This document shows, piece by piece, positions 9,220-18,194 of a stretch of DNA of 64,000 nt. This DNA is from Spirochaetota bacterium (GTDB lineage Bacteria; Spirochaetota; UBA12135; COTS27; JAFLEE01): NCBI GenBank assembly GCA_017302015.1, contig JAFLEE010000011.1, forward strand, positions 25,318-89,317, in the 5' to 3' direction. Below the pieces are notes generated by a model. The model did no database searches, was not told the DNA's origin, and saw only the letters and a program-made list of their open reading frames with translations. Position numbers and translations under genes: made by a program. Every line of letters begins with the position of its first letter. Within the stretch, counting starts at the first letter, position 1.

Positions 9220-10464
9220 TCACCAATCGCCGTACTGTCGCACCACGCCGCGCCAGAAGGCGTCGGACTCTTTGGCCAGCGTCGTCTTCCCGGCCTTGGC
9301 GCTTTGGTTCGCCGCGGCCTGCACCATGACGAGCTTGAGCCGGGGATCCACGTAAATCGACTGGCCGTACACGCCGAGTAGGGCGAAGCGCCTCTGCTCC
9401 CCGGGGAAGAGCCAGAACTGGTAGCCGTAGCCGTAGTACGGGGTGGCCTTCCCGGGCCGGAAAGCCGGCGGGACGCGCCTCCAATCGGTGGCATCCAGGA
9501 GGTATTCGAGCGGCACGATGCGCCTGCCCTGGGGATCGTCGGGGCGCACCCCGTCGTTCGCCAGAACGATGCCGAGCCGGCCGTAATCCCTCAGCGTGGC
9601 GTTGAAATAGCCCCCGGCGAGCTCGAGGCCCGTCTTGTCGGTGCGCCACAGCGCCGAGGTCTCGGCGCCGAGCGCATGCCACAGCCGCGGGGCGAGGTAA
9701 GCGCTGAGGCTCATGCCCGTGGCCCCCCGCAGCACGGCTCCCAGCACGTAGGTCTGCGCGCCACCATAGGAAAATCGCGTTTCTGGCGACGCCTCCCGCT
9801 CGGTGATGAGCCCCACGGCCGCCTCGATTCCCTCGTGGGCGAGCGCCGCGCTGAAGCGCGCCGCATCATCCTTGCCGTCTTATTCCTCGGTGTAGCGGGC
9901 GCCGGACGCCATCCGCAGGAGCGCGCGGAGCGTGGTCTCGCCCAACAGGGTCCCGACGAGTTTCGGGGCATACGCGGCCGCGCGGTCGTCGAGGTAGCGG
10001 AGCTTCCCCTCGCGCAGCGCCATGCCGATGGCGAGCGAGACGATGGATTTGGCCATGGAGTGGGAGACGAAGCGGTGCCCGGGCCCCCGCGCGTACTGGT
10101 AGCGCTCGACCTGGATGACCCCGTCCTTGATGATGAGGAGGCCCATGATGCGCTGGCGCGAAAGGATGTCGTCTATCACGAGGCACTGCTCGGCGCCCAG
10201 CTCCCAGCGGTATGGAGGTTCTGCCGCGGCGCGGGGAAGGGGCAGGGGGTTGCTGGAGGGCGCGAGCTCGTGGACGGAGCCCCCGGCGATTCCGGGGGTG
10301 TCGGCCAGCGCCGTGAAGGAGCCCACGCGCACCGACTCGTCGAAGAACCAGGTGCTTGCCGTGCCGACGGGATAGCCCTTGGACTTCCCGAGCCTCTCTT
10401 CGTCCGGCGCGGCCCAGGCGACCACGCATGCGACAAGGATCGGGAAGCAGGCTTTGGGGTGCAT
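9220..10464 (-). pseudogene. Serine hydrolase (class C beta-lactamase fold) interrupted by one in-frame stop
   Basis: The minus strand from 10464 encodes a signal peptide, then a beta-lactamase-like domain with SHSMAKS (the S-x-x-K nucleophile motif near residue 138), and reaches SGARYTEE followed by TAA at 9880-9882. The same frame resumes at once with DGKDDAARFSAAL and runs to 9220 through FSYGGAQTYVLG, GYGYQFW and GVYGQSIYVDP. There is no frameshift: a single stop replaces what is probably a Tyr codon in the conserved E-Y-D-G segment, a TAC-to-TAA change. Unless read through, the product lacks the second half of its active site. It lies convergent to the sulfatase gene. Confidence 0.75.
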
Positions 10465-10494
10465 GGGTGGGTGCTTTCACTTGAGGACGCTTCT

Positions 10495-10523
10495 ATTATA
10501 ACGCGTCGCAACACTTGTTGAGG
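10495..10523 (-). promoter_or_regulatory. Probable promoter of the serine hydrolase gene
   Basis: Read on the minus strand there is a perfect TATAAT at 10500-10495, 30 bases before the ATG at 10464. A clear -35 box is not seen. Around the -35 position is an imperfect palindrome, CAACACTTGTTG on the plus strand (10509-10520), which could be an activator or repressor site. Confidence 0.4.
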
Positions 10524-10542
10524 TGGGCGCTATATGCCGGCC

Positions 10543-10860
10543 TCAAGTGCCCGTAGCACCCCGGCCCTGGAAATCAGGAGGTACGCTGTTGCGCCGGCGG
10601 TAGGCACCCCGTGTCATGCCCGTTTCCCGGCGGAAGGTCCTGCTGAAACGGCATTCATCCCCGAAGCCGGATTTGAGCGCGATCACGCCGATGCGCTCGT
10701 CGGTGGTGCGCAACAGGTCCTTGGCGCGCTTCAGGCGCTCCAAGAGGACGAGCTGGGCGAAAGGCACGCCGAATAGCTCGACCACCAGGTGCCCGGCCCG
10801 CGAGGGGGTGAGGTTGAGGCGCTGGGCGAGGGTGGAAGTGGAAAGCGCCTTTTTCACCAA
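10543..10860 (-). pseudogene. Truncated AraC-family regulator (DNA-binding half only)
   Basis: The 105-residue reading frame is just the AraC double helix-turn-helix: LAQRLNLTPSRAGHLVVELF, then IGVIALKSGFGDECRFSRTF and MTRGAYRRR. The usual sensor domain of about 150-180 residues is missing. The DNA changes abruptly to AT-richer, unrelated sequence right upstream at about 10860, so the 5' part was probably lost at a rearrangement junction. It could still be made as a short DNA-binding protein from GTG or TTG at the edge, but truncation is the simpler reading. It sits upstream of, and in line with, the broken serine hydrolase gene. Confidence 0.65.
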
Positions 10861-10943
10861 TTATAGTTGGCGCCGGGGTGGGGGCGCTTGTTCTTCCCTT
10901 TTCAGGGATTTAATTTGCGTTCCTATTAGGATACTTTTCGGTC

Positions 10944-11309
10944 TTGTTGGCCGTCCAGGATTATACGTCCCTTGTGGTCAGTGTGGCCTTCATTGCCCTA
11001 TATGGGATTTTTCAGGCCCTTCGGTTTGGGCTTGAGAATGGCAGGACAATTCCTAACCTAGTCGCGAGCCTTCTGTGCGCATGGGCCATCATGGCTTTCA
11101 TTCTCTTGGTATACCGCAAGAAACTTGGCGCCGGCGACATGCTTCTTCTGCGGCTATCCGCTATTGGAAGCGGCTTCACCGGCCTCTTTTCGGGACTTCT
11201 AATGGCATCCCTTGGGGACCTCGCCATGTGGCTGTCCGCACGATTTCAAATCGTATCTCCATGCGAAACTTCAGGATCCCCTTCGTACCCTCAGCCCATT
11301 CGCCGATAA
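10944..11309 (+). CDS. Small hypothetical membrane protein
   Basis: I do not recognise this 121-residue product. From a TTG start at 10944 it has three or four hydrophobic segments: LVVSVAFIALYGIFQAL, LVASLLCAWAIMAFILLVY and GSGFTGLFSGLLMASLGDLA. The last 25 or so residues read into the insertion-sequence remnant beginning near 11292, so the native C-terminus may be lost. Its DNA is AT-richer than the flanking modules. It may be a relic of whatever occupied this site before the modules were assembled. Confidence 0.35.
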   Translation: MLAVQDYTSLVVSVAFIALYGIFQALRFGLENGRTIPNLVASLLCAWAIMAFILLVYRKKLGAGDMLLLRLSAIGSGFTGLFSGLLMASLGDLAMWLSARFQIVSPCETSGSPSYPQPIRR

Positions 11310-11612
11310 TTTGAGAAAAACCGTTAGATAATTTCGAATCCCATGAATGCGCCCGCCTCTCTTGCCAGCCCGAATCCTTCTTGCGGTGGTATCGCGGTTG
11401 CCTCACTCACATGGGGGTGTTTCTTCGGGCCGGCAGAGGCATTTCAAGTTGGTGGCCAGGCATTTTCGTACAGCTTGAGATATCTGCCCCCTGAATCGAC
11501 TCGGATCCGGTATGGCTCCGTGGAAAACCTCAAAGGGTGTATTGCCGAAAAGGGCCGTATGCGGCCGATTGTTGTAATCGGCGATCGCGGTCGGCAAGAA
11601 CGCGTTCATGAC
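11292..11612 (-). mobile_element. Insertion-sequence remnant, copy B
   Basis: Close copy of 3872-4190, aligning over about 320 bases with scattered substitutions. It contains the conserved 3' end of the transposase and the terminal DNA beyond its stop. The rest of the element is absent. It sits between the GH16-sulfatase module and the LacI/AraC-LVIVD-GH5 module. Confidence 0.7.
11403..11609 (-). pseudogene. C-terminal fragment of an integrase-core transposase
   Basis: The 68-residue open stretch encodes LPTAIADYNNRPHTALFGN and TPFEVFHGAIPDPSRFR, the standard end of rve-type transposases, and runs to a TGA at 11403-11405. The N-terminal helix-turn-helix and the DDE core are missing, so it is inactive. 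Confidence 0.7.
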
Positions 11613-11896
11613 TTATGTCTCAGCAAGATCGCTCCCAAGGGCCTGGTTGAAGTCCAGATGGCACCATCTGGCAAAGGTGGACGGCATATGACACCGCACT
11701 TCGGTCGGCAAGCGCCAGGCCGAGGCTAACTTCGCTGGAAACTTGGTCTATCTAGTCTCCCACTTATGGGTCAAGCCATACCCAAAGACTTTACCTTTGG
11801 TTCTCCAAGCCTTTGGTAATAAAATGACCTCTGTCCTTGTGCCGACCAGGCTCGGGAGAGGCGTGTTGGTTAGGATACGCCTACAAAGGGATTTTG
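11613..11896. other. Intergenic region upstream of the LacI/AraC-type regulator
   Basis: No gene is evident in these 284 bases. AAAGGG at 11885-11890 is the ribosome-binding site of the next gene. I could not identify a convincing promoter or operator. Confidence 0.4.
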
Positions 11897-13162
11897 ATGC
11901 GCATCTTTTATTACCTGTTCTCTCCGCCAAACCACCAGGGCTCCACGCAGGCGCTAACCTATGAACTGCGGCGGGGGGTGATGGAAGCCGCTCGGGCCCA
12001 CGGGGCTTCACTCACCGTGGCCGAACCGGGCTTGGATCTGGCGACCTGGGTGGCCGCCGGCTCGTGGAAATCCTATGATGGGGCCCTGGGAACGGTGCCT
12101 GCTCGGGCCGAGGCCCTGATGCGAGCCTGGGATGGCCTTCAGGACCTGCTTCCCTGTGTCAACCTCATGGGCACTTCTACCAGGGCCGTATCGCATTATG
12201 TGCGCTGCAATGAGGCCGCGGGTATCCGCGCCTTGGTTGCCCACTTGGCCTCGGTCGGTCATCGCCGACTCGGCTACCTGGGGTCCGAGTCTGGGTTGCA
12301 CGCTGAACTGCGCTTCCAGGCCTTTGTCTCAGAGGTACGGAATGCGGGGTTAAGCGCGCACCCCAACTGGGTCGCCTCTGCCTGCCAGGCTGCCCAGGGC
12401 CGATACGGACACCCCCCACGGCTATCACCGCTAGGTCTGACCCAGGCGACCCCAAATTGGGCCGAGCGCTCCCAGGCCGCCCTTGCCTGGTGGCTGGGCC
12501 GCCGGGGACCCGGCAGGCCAACCGCCCTTGTCTGTGAGCATGACCGGCTCGCGTGGATGGTCTATGAGGCTGCGCGGGATCTCGGTTGGCATTTGCCGGC
12601 GGACCTCGCCCTCACCGGTTTCGATGACCAGGCCGTGGCCTTTGAGCCCTACGGTTACAATATCCTCACCACGATCCGCCAGGATTTCGCCCTGCTCGGC
12701 CAACGGGCCGTGGAATTGCTCATCGACATCCTGGAACGCGCCCCTCGCAAGGTGAAGACGGTCCAGGTGCCCGGGGAATTGGTGGTGCGCCTGTCGACCT
12801 CACCGGGGCAGGCGGCTCGGCCCACCGTGGGAAGCGATGCCTATTTTCGCCGCATGGCCCGCGAGGTGCTCAACACCGCCCCCACCGCGGCTGCGGCGGC
12901 AAGCCGGCTGGCCGCCACCCTAGACCTCACACCGGCTTATGTGCGCACCCGCTTTCGGAAGTTGTTCGCCTGCCCCCTGGCCGAGCAATTGGCGCGAGAA
13001 CGCATTGCCCAGGCGGCCTTCCTGCTAAGCCATACCAAACGACCTATCCAGGAGATCTATACCAGCCTGGGTTTTCACCACCACCAAACTTTTGTGAAGT
13101 TCTTTAAGCGCTTCCAGGGCACTACTCCCCGGGCTTGGCGCACAAGCGCCCCAGGGGGATAA
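11897..13162 (+). CDS. XylR-type regulator: LacI-like sugar sensor fused to AraC helix-turn-helix
   Basis: About 421 residues from the ATG at 11897, supported by AAAGGG six bases upstream. The first 290 residues resemble the periplasmic-binding-like effector domain of LacI regulators, including the ALVCEHDRLAWMVYEAARD and LTGFDDQ segments, but without the usual N-terminal LacI helix-turn-helix. Instead, the last 100 residues form an AraC domain (AAAASRLAATLDLTPAYVRT, then IQEIYTSLGFHHHQTFVKFF and TPRAWR). This sensor-first architecture matches the Escherichia coli XylR type. It probably activates the LVIVD and GH5-like genes that follow on the same strand when a specific monosaccharide or disaccharide is present. 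Confidence 0.85.
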   Translation: MRIFYYLFSPPNHQGSTQALTYELRRGVMEAARAHGASLTVAEPGLDLATWVAAGSWKSYDGALGTVPARAEALMRAWDGLQDLLPCVNLMGTSTRAVSHYVRCNEAAGIRALVAHLASVGHRRLGYLGSESGLHAELRFQAFVSEVRNAGLSAHPNWVASACQAAQGRYGHPPRLSPLGLTQATPNWAERSQAALAWWLGRRGPGRPTALVCEHDRLAWMVYEAARDLGWHLPADLALTGFDDQAVAFEPYGYNILTTIRQDFALLGQRAVELLIDILERAPRKVKTVQVPGELVVRLSTSPGQAARPTVGSDAYFRRMAREVLNTAPTAAAAASRLAATLDLTPAYVRTRFRKLFACPLAEQLARERIAQAAFLLSHTKRPIQEIYTSLGFHHHQTFVKFFKRFQGTTPRAWRTSAPGG

Positions 13163-13244
13163 CACGTTTTAGTTGGATTTCCAACGCGTGGGCGTTGGCC
13201 CCGGTGCAGCCTGGAAAGGCTAACCTTGGGCATGCGAGGCAACG

Positions 13245-15329
13245 ATGACACCGCGAAGGAAAATGGCCTTCGGCCCGCCGCGCGCATGGCTAGGCGCCCT
13301 GGCCCTGGCAGTTGGAGCAGGGCTCATGGCTGAGACCAAACCCCTAGGCCCGGACCCGGAGGGCCGTAGCTACGGTCCAGAACTGGCCCGGGTGGGGTCT
13401 GTGGATACCGGTCCCCTCATGGCAGTGGCTATTTCCCAGGGATATCTGTACGCGGCTGGGGTGAAGGGGCTCATGATTTTCTCGCTGGGGCAGCCTCGCG
13501 CCCCACGGCTGGTGGGCAGCCTGGCTGGGTTGGGGAAACCACGGCAACTAGTGGTGAGTGGCCGGCTTGCCCTGGTCAGCGCTCGGGAGAATGGCCTCTT
13601 TGTGGTCGAGGTTAGTGACCCGACCCGGCCCCGGCTGCTGGCCCAGTACGACAGCATCGAACTGGCCACCGGGGTGGCCCTGAGTGGCGAGGTGGTGCTT
13701 CTGGCTTGCCGCCAGTTCGGGGTTGAGATCGTAGACCTCAGGGATCCAAGCCAGCCCCGCCATCTGGGAGTGGTGCGCACCGGTGAGGCCCAATCAGTTA
13801 CCGCCCACCGGGGCATCGGCTATGCAGGGGTCTGGGGCACCCGCGAGGTGGTGAGTTTTGACCTAACGGACCCACGGGCCCCCCGCGTGCTTGCCCGTAT
13901 TCCCCTCGATGGCTTCGGCGACGGGCTCTGCGTGGCGGGCGAGTATCTGCTTGCAGCCACTGGGCACCACACCCGAGATTGGAAGTACTTACCGACGGGC
14001 AACCCAGATGACCCCGGTTTCGGGCGCGGACACGGTCTTGAGGTCTTCTCCCTGCAGGATCCGGCCCGCCCCCGCTTGGTCTCCCGGTTCAAACTCCCTC
14101 GCCTGTACTCCCTGCACTGGGACATGTGGGGGGTGGAAGCCCGCGGCCACTGGGCCTTCGTCGGCGACACCCATAACGGTTTGTGTCTCGTGGACTTAAG
14201 GAATCCCGGGTCACCCGTGGCCTGTGGCTGGCACCGTCTGCCACCGCGCGAGGCCGGGGGCCAGCCCGAGGCTATCGGGGGTTTCGCCGTGGGAAAGGGG
14301 GTGGTCTACCTCGCCGGCGGCTATAGCGGCCTGGTGGTGGTCGACGCCGAGGGTTACACCCCACCCGCGGTGCCTGAGAGTGATCCTGGCCCCCAGATAC
14401 CGGCGCCGTCGCCCGCAACGGATGCACGTTTTCTTACATTGGCGAGTGAAGGTCAAGTCCATAGCGTGGCCGTCGATCCCCAGGCCGGGCTAGCCTACCT
14501 GGCCAGCGGGAACGCAGGGGTGGAGGTCTGGCGCACGGGAGCGACGTGGACCTTCCTCGCTCGACACCCGATGGCGGGTATCGCCTATGATGTGGCCCTG
14601 CGACCCGGGCAGGTCCTGGTCGCCGAAGGCCTGGGTGGCCTGGGCACCTATGCACCAGACGGGGCGGGTGGACTACGGCTACTGGCCCGCTACCAACCAG
14701 GCGAGACAGTGAAGCAGGTGGTGGCGCCAGCGGGTATGCCCTATGTGCTGCTGCACGTGGGGATCAACCTGCTTCAAATCATCGATATGAGCCGACCCGA
14801 GACTCCACGTGTGTTACTCGAAGACCGGCAACTGGGGCCCCTCTACGGCCGACAGATCAGCGGCGGACTTTTACAGGGCCGCTACGCCTCGTGCTTCTGG
14901 CAGGTAGGTGGTTTTCGCTGGTATGACCTCGCCGCCGAGGGAGGGCCACGCAAGTTACCCGAGGAACTCAGCGGTAGTTTGGGTTACCAGAATGGCATGG
15001 CCATGCTGGCAGATCGGGCCCTCGTCAGTTACCGGCAGGGCTATTGTCTAGTCGAGCGCACCGCCCGCACCCATGTGGCCCAGTTGCCCCGCATCACCCT
15101 CAGTGGGGTGAACCTCGATGGCAAGCCAGTAATCGACGGGGATACCCTCTACCTCTCGGAACGCGGGGAAGGGCGGGTTACCGCCGTGGATATCCACGAC
15201 CCATCTAGGCCGGCTCTTCGCTGGCAGATAGAGTTAACCGGTCACCCGGGCCCGGTGGTGCCGTGGCAGGGCGGGGTGCTCATCCCGGCGGGCTACCAGG
15301 GCTTGCTGGTGTATCATCCAAAGGAATGA
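13245..15329 (+). CDS. Secreted LVIVD-repeat beta-propeller protein
   Basis: About 694 residues with an N-terminal signal peptide (ALALAVGAGLMAE). The body is made of repeated blades of about 40-45 residues with recurrent phrases such as GLMIFSLGQPRAPRLVG, GLFVVEVSDPTRPRLLA, GVEIVDLRDPSQPRHLG and GLVVVDAEG. This is the LVIVD pattern, expected to form one or two beta-propellers. No catalytic site is recognised, so it is likely a surface binding or scaffold protein. GAGG at 13236-13239 supports the ATG at 13245. The GH5-like gene starts two bases after its stop, so the two are cotranscribed and probably act on the same glycan. Confidence 0.8.
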   Translation: MTPRRKMAFGPPRAWLGALALAVGAGLMAETKPLGPDPEGRSYGPELARVGSVDTGPLMAVAISQGYLYAAGVKGLMIFSLGQPRAPRLVGSLAGLGKPRQLVVSGRLALVSARENGLFVVEVSDPTRPRLLAQYDSIELATGVALSGEVVLLACRQFGVEIVDLRDPSQPRHLGVVRTGEAQSVTAHRGIGYAGVWGTREVVSFDLTDPRAPRVLARIPLDGFGDGLCVAGEYLLAATGHHTRDWKYLPTGNPDDPGFGRGHGLEVFSLQDPARPRLVSRFKLPRLYSLHWDMWGVEARGHWAFVGDTHNGLCLVDLRNPGSPVACGWHRLPPREAGGQPEAIGGFAVGKGVVYLAGGYSGLVVVDAEGYTPPAVPESDPGPQIPAPSPATDARFLTLASEGQVHSVAVDPQAGLAYLASGNAGVEVWRTGATWTFLARHPMAGIAYDVALRPGQVLVAEGLGGLGTYAPDGAGGLRLLARYQPGETVKQVVAPAGMPYVLLHVGINLLQIIDMSRPETPRVLLEDRQLGPLYGRQISGGLLQGRYASCFWQVGGFRWYDLAAEGGPRKLPEELSGSLGYQNGMAMLADRALVSYRQGYCLVERTARTHVAQLPRITLSGVNLDGKPVIDGDTLYLSERGEGRVTAVDIHDPSRPALRWQIELTGHPGPVVPWQGGVLIPAGYQGLLVYHPKE

Positions 15330-15331
15330 CC

Positions 15332-16435
15332 ATGCGCCTTTTCCGTCAGCCGTTTTCCACTCTTATACCTTTGGCCCTGGTAGCCACCCTGGCAGCCCAT
15401 GCCCCGCTAGAGCGCGCCGAACCGCCCTCCAGGCTCTGCGGTTTCCAAAGCACCCGTGTGGGCAGCCGACCCCTGGCCGCCGACTTCGCTGCCATGGCCA
15501 CCTGGGGCGCTAGATTGGTACGCCTGCAGGTGTGGCCTGTATATGAGGCCCGCAGCCGCCAGCAGGCGCTTTGGGAAGCCTGGCCCGGCTTGCTCACGAC
15601 CGTGGTTGGCGAGGTGCAGGCCGCGGGGGCCGCAGGCCTCAAGGTCATCATCGATCTGCACGAGCCACCGCTAATGGGGGTCGACGGGCAGACCGCCGCA
15701 GCCTGGCATCACCCTGATATGGCCCCCAATCTGAACCGCTTGTGGGGAGACCTAGCCCGGGCCCTCAAACCGTTTGGCGCTCTGATATATGGGTATGACC
15801 TGCTCAATGAGCCACTGGATCGCGGGCAGATGCCCAAGGCGCCCAGGGAGTGGCGGCCTCTGGCAGTGCAGGTGCTCACCATCATCCGGGCCATTGATCC
15901 ACAAGTCTGGCTCATCTACGAAAGCGGCCCGGGCGGCATGTGCTGGGGCCTTGAGGGGTTGGAGCCCCTTCCCGACGCTAGGGTCATCTACAGCCCGCAC
16001 TATTACTCCCCCCACGCCTTCACCCACCAGGGCATCAGCACCGTGGCCGGAACCGACCTACAGCAGGCGATGCTTAAGGTAGACCTGCACTACCCAGGAA
16101 CTATCGGTGGCCAGGTATGGGACGCTGAAGCCCACCGGCGGACCATGGCCCCCATCCTTGCATTCCAACGCAAGCACAGGGTGCCAATCCTCATTGGTGA
16201 GTTCAGTGTTATCCGTTGGGCGCCGGGAACCTCAGGAGAAGACTGGCTGCGCGATGTCACCGGACTATTCGCCGAGTATGGCTGGTCCTGGTGCTACCAC
16301 GCATTCCGAGAATTCCATGGCTGGAGTCTGGAGCACGACGGGGCGATGTGGGTTAAGGGGCAGCCCGACCCGGCACCGAGTCCCGTAACCACAGCCCGTG
16401 CCCGGGTCATCCGCGAGCGTTTGGTGGAGCAGTAA
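15332..16435 (+). CDS. Secreted GH5-like clan GH-A glycoside hydrolase
   Basis: About 367 residues. The ATG at 15332 has AAGGA at 15321-15325; an ATG at 15326 overlapping the previous stop is less well placed. A signal peptide precedes a single TIM barrel. LKVIIDLHEPP marks strand 3, YDLLNEP carries the acid/base at Glu160, PHYYSPHAFTHQG is the usual strand-6 region, and ILIGEFSVIRW carries the nucleophile at Glu290. This is a standard GH5 layout. Cellulase, mannanase and exo-glucanase branches cannot be told apart by eye. It is cotranscribed with the LVIVD protein and is expected to act in the periplasm or outside the cell. Confidence 0.85.
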   Translation: MRLFRQPFSTLIPLALVATLAAHAPLERAEPPSRLCGFQSTRVGSRPLAADFAAMATWGARLVRLQVWPVYEARSRQQALWEAWPGLLTTVVGEVQAAGAAGLKVIIDLHEPPLMGVDGQTAAAWHHPDMAPNLNRLWGDLARALKPFGALIYGYDLLNEPLDRGQMPKAPREWRPLAVQVLTIIRAIDPQVWLIYESGPGGMCWGLEGLEPLPDARVIYSPHYYSPHAFTHQGISTVAGTDLQQAMLKVDLHYPGTIGGQVWDAEAHRRTMAPILAFQRKHRVPILIGEFSVIRWAPGTSGEDWLRDVTGLFAEYGWSWCYHAFREFHGWSLEHDGAMWVKGQPDPAPSPVTTARARVIRERLVEQ

Positions 16436-16445
16436 GCCTGCCGGC

Positions 16446-16996
16446 TTATACGAAGGGCTTCTGGATGATGGCCTGGAATTTTTCGCAGGGGTCGTTGCCC
16501 TCGTGGCAGAATGCGAGGTCGAGGTGCGCCAGTGTCTCCCTCATGGGGGTCGCAAAGGTCCCGATGTGGGGGAGCATTCCCGGGAGAGCACCGTGCGGAT
16601 TGCTGCCTGTGCGCCTTTCAATTTCTGCCACAGGCGCCAGAAGGTTGAGAGGCTGAGGTCGTGCTGGGCGGCCACGGCGTAGACTGCCTTCTCGATGGAG
16701 AGTCCGGCGAGGATTCCCGAGAGAAATGCCCAGGCGACGGCCGTGCCGACCTTCAGCCCGACGAGGCAGTGGCTGAGGAAAAGGGAGAACGTGCGTCCGC
16801 AGCCTGGGCGTCGGGTGCGGTCTGAGCAGAAGATACGGCGGGCTCTCACAGAGGGGTGGTGCTTCTCATCCTGACCCCGGAGGTAGCCGTGGAGGCTGAG
16901 GGTGCCGACCCGGCGGAAGAAGGGGCAGACCTTAAGTTTGAGGTTGTGGCCGATGGCGGGGAACTGGTCGTGGGTTACGAACTTCCAGGGGTCCAC
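16446..16996 (-). pseudogene. Frameshifted zinc-ribbon transposase-like gene
   Basis: The minus strand from 16996 encodes a segment resembling a family with an N-terminal zinc ribbon: CPFFRRVGTLSLHGYLRG, then RARRIFCSD and RRPGCGRTFS, followed by a helical region with LSLSTFWRLWQKLKGAQAAI. The second Cys of the first knuckle is missing (CPFF). The frame ends early, and the expected C-terminal part (TLAHLDLAFCHEGNDPC) continues in another minus-strand frame down to 16446, so a frameshift lies near 16560-16600. The family looks transposon-related, but its function is not certain. Confidence 0.5.
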
Positions 16997-17146
16997 ATCT
17001 CGGAGGTCGGCTCAGGTTCGTCCCGAATTAAGGGGGTATGCGGGGGTGGAGAATCCTATGGGAATACGGTAGGAATCGGGGGGGTTATAGGACCGGAGCT
17101 CGGGACGTAACAGCCAGTTCTTTCCGATTCTGTCTCCCCATCGCCC

Positions 17147-17164
17147 AGTGCGGTGCACCGCACT
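17147..17164. promoter_or_regulatory. Perfect 18-bp palindrome upstream of an AraC-type gene
   Basis: The sequence AGTGCGGTG followed directly by CACCGCACT is perfectly self-complementary over 18 bases. It ends 35 bases before the GTG start at 17200. This position and symmetry fit a regulator binding site for autoregulation or for control of the downstream operon. The 150 bases to its left contain only G-rich sequence with no recognisable gene. Confidence 0.45.
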
Positions 17165-17199
17165 TACCCAAACAGAGCGACAGAAGGTAAAATTCTTTC

Positions 17200-18072
17200 G
17201 TGTACCTCTACCACCGCGAAGCCATCGACGCCGCCACGACCCTTGAGTTTCATCGTCGTGAACACCGGCCCCTGGTCCACCCCGCCCTCGTTCAGGTGGG
17301 CCGCCTGGTGTCAAAGGGCAAGCGAGTCATGCAACCGCACGTGCACCGAACGCACGAGTTCATCCAGGTGCGCCGGGGCGTCTACCGATGCTGGGTCAAC
17401 GGGGACCGGCTGACGCTCGGGCTCGGAGATATCCTGATTCTCACCCCGGGCGACAGCCATCGGGATGAGTACCGCCCCGGTCTTGATTTCCACTCGCTCT
17501 ATTTCGAGTTCACCACGGAAAACCGGGTGCCTCTTCCCGACCTTTGCCTGCTCAAAGCGGGATTACCCGCCGCGGCCCACCGGCTTCGGCTCCCCCGCCT
17601 GCTGAGCCGGCTTGACGGGGCCCTTTTGCCCCGGCCAGTCGGGCCCTGTGATGAAGCCGCCCTGGAAGGGACCGCCGTTTCCTGGCTATGGTCGGCGGTG
17701 GGCAGTATTCCCCGGCGTTTTCTGTCAGAGTCTTTCGCCTCGCTTCTCGACCGGCAGGAACTGGGCGGAGAGATTTTAAGTTACCTCCGGGGGCAAGTGA
17801 CGGGGCGCCCCTCGGTCGCCGAAATGGCCCGGGCCTTGGGCATGGGCGAGAGCGCTTTCGCCCATGCCTGCACACGGCTTTTGGGCCACTCGCCCCGGGT
17901 CCTTCTTGAACAGGTCAAGATGACCGAAGGCCTGCGACTTCTTACGGAATCACGGGAAAAGGTCGAGGCCATCGCCCAGCGTCTCGGGTATTCAAACCCA
18001 TTCCATTTTTCCCGCGCCTTTAAAAAGGTCACGGGCAAAGCCCCCGTGCATTTTCGAAAAGCGCAGCATTGA
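17200..18072 (+). CDS. AraC-family regulator with cupin sensor
   Basis: About 290 residues from a GTG start. An AraC-type cupin arm (PHVHRTHEFIQVRRGVYRCW, then LTLGLGDILILTPGDSHR) is followed by a linker and the double helix-turn-helix at about 190-288 (VAEMARALGMGESAFAHACT, then VEAIAQRLGYSNPFHFSRAF and PVHFRKAQH). The downstream genes at 18195, 20029 and 21045 lie on the same strand with a 122-base gap first, so it is likely their activator. Confidence 0.85.
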   Translation: MYLYHREAIDAATTLEFHRREHRPLVHPALVQVGRLVSKGKRVMQPHVHRTHEFIQVRRGVYRCWVNGDRLTLGLGDILILTPGDSHRDEYRPGLDFHSLYFEFTTENRVPLPDLCLLKAGLPAAAHRLRLPRLLSRLDGALLPRPVGPCDEAALEGTAVSWLWSAVGSIPRRFLSESFASLLDRQELGGEILSYLRGQVTGRPSVAEMARALGMGESAFAHACTRLLGHSPRVLLEQVKMTEGLRLLTESREKVEAIAQRLGYSNPFHFSRAFKKVTGKAPVHFRKAQH

Positions 18073-18194
18073 CAGATTTATCCCGGATTTCACGGCCCGG
18101 GCGAATGGTCCCGGCTGCCAGGTGCAGGAAACGGACGCCCCATGCAGGATCAGCTATGGCCGAAACAGTGGCTTGGGGTTAAAGTTCTCTGGTC

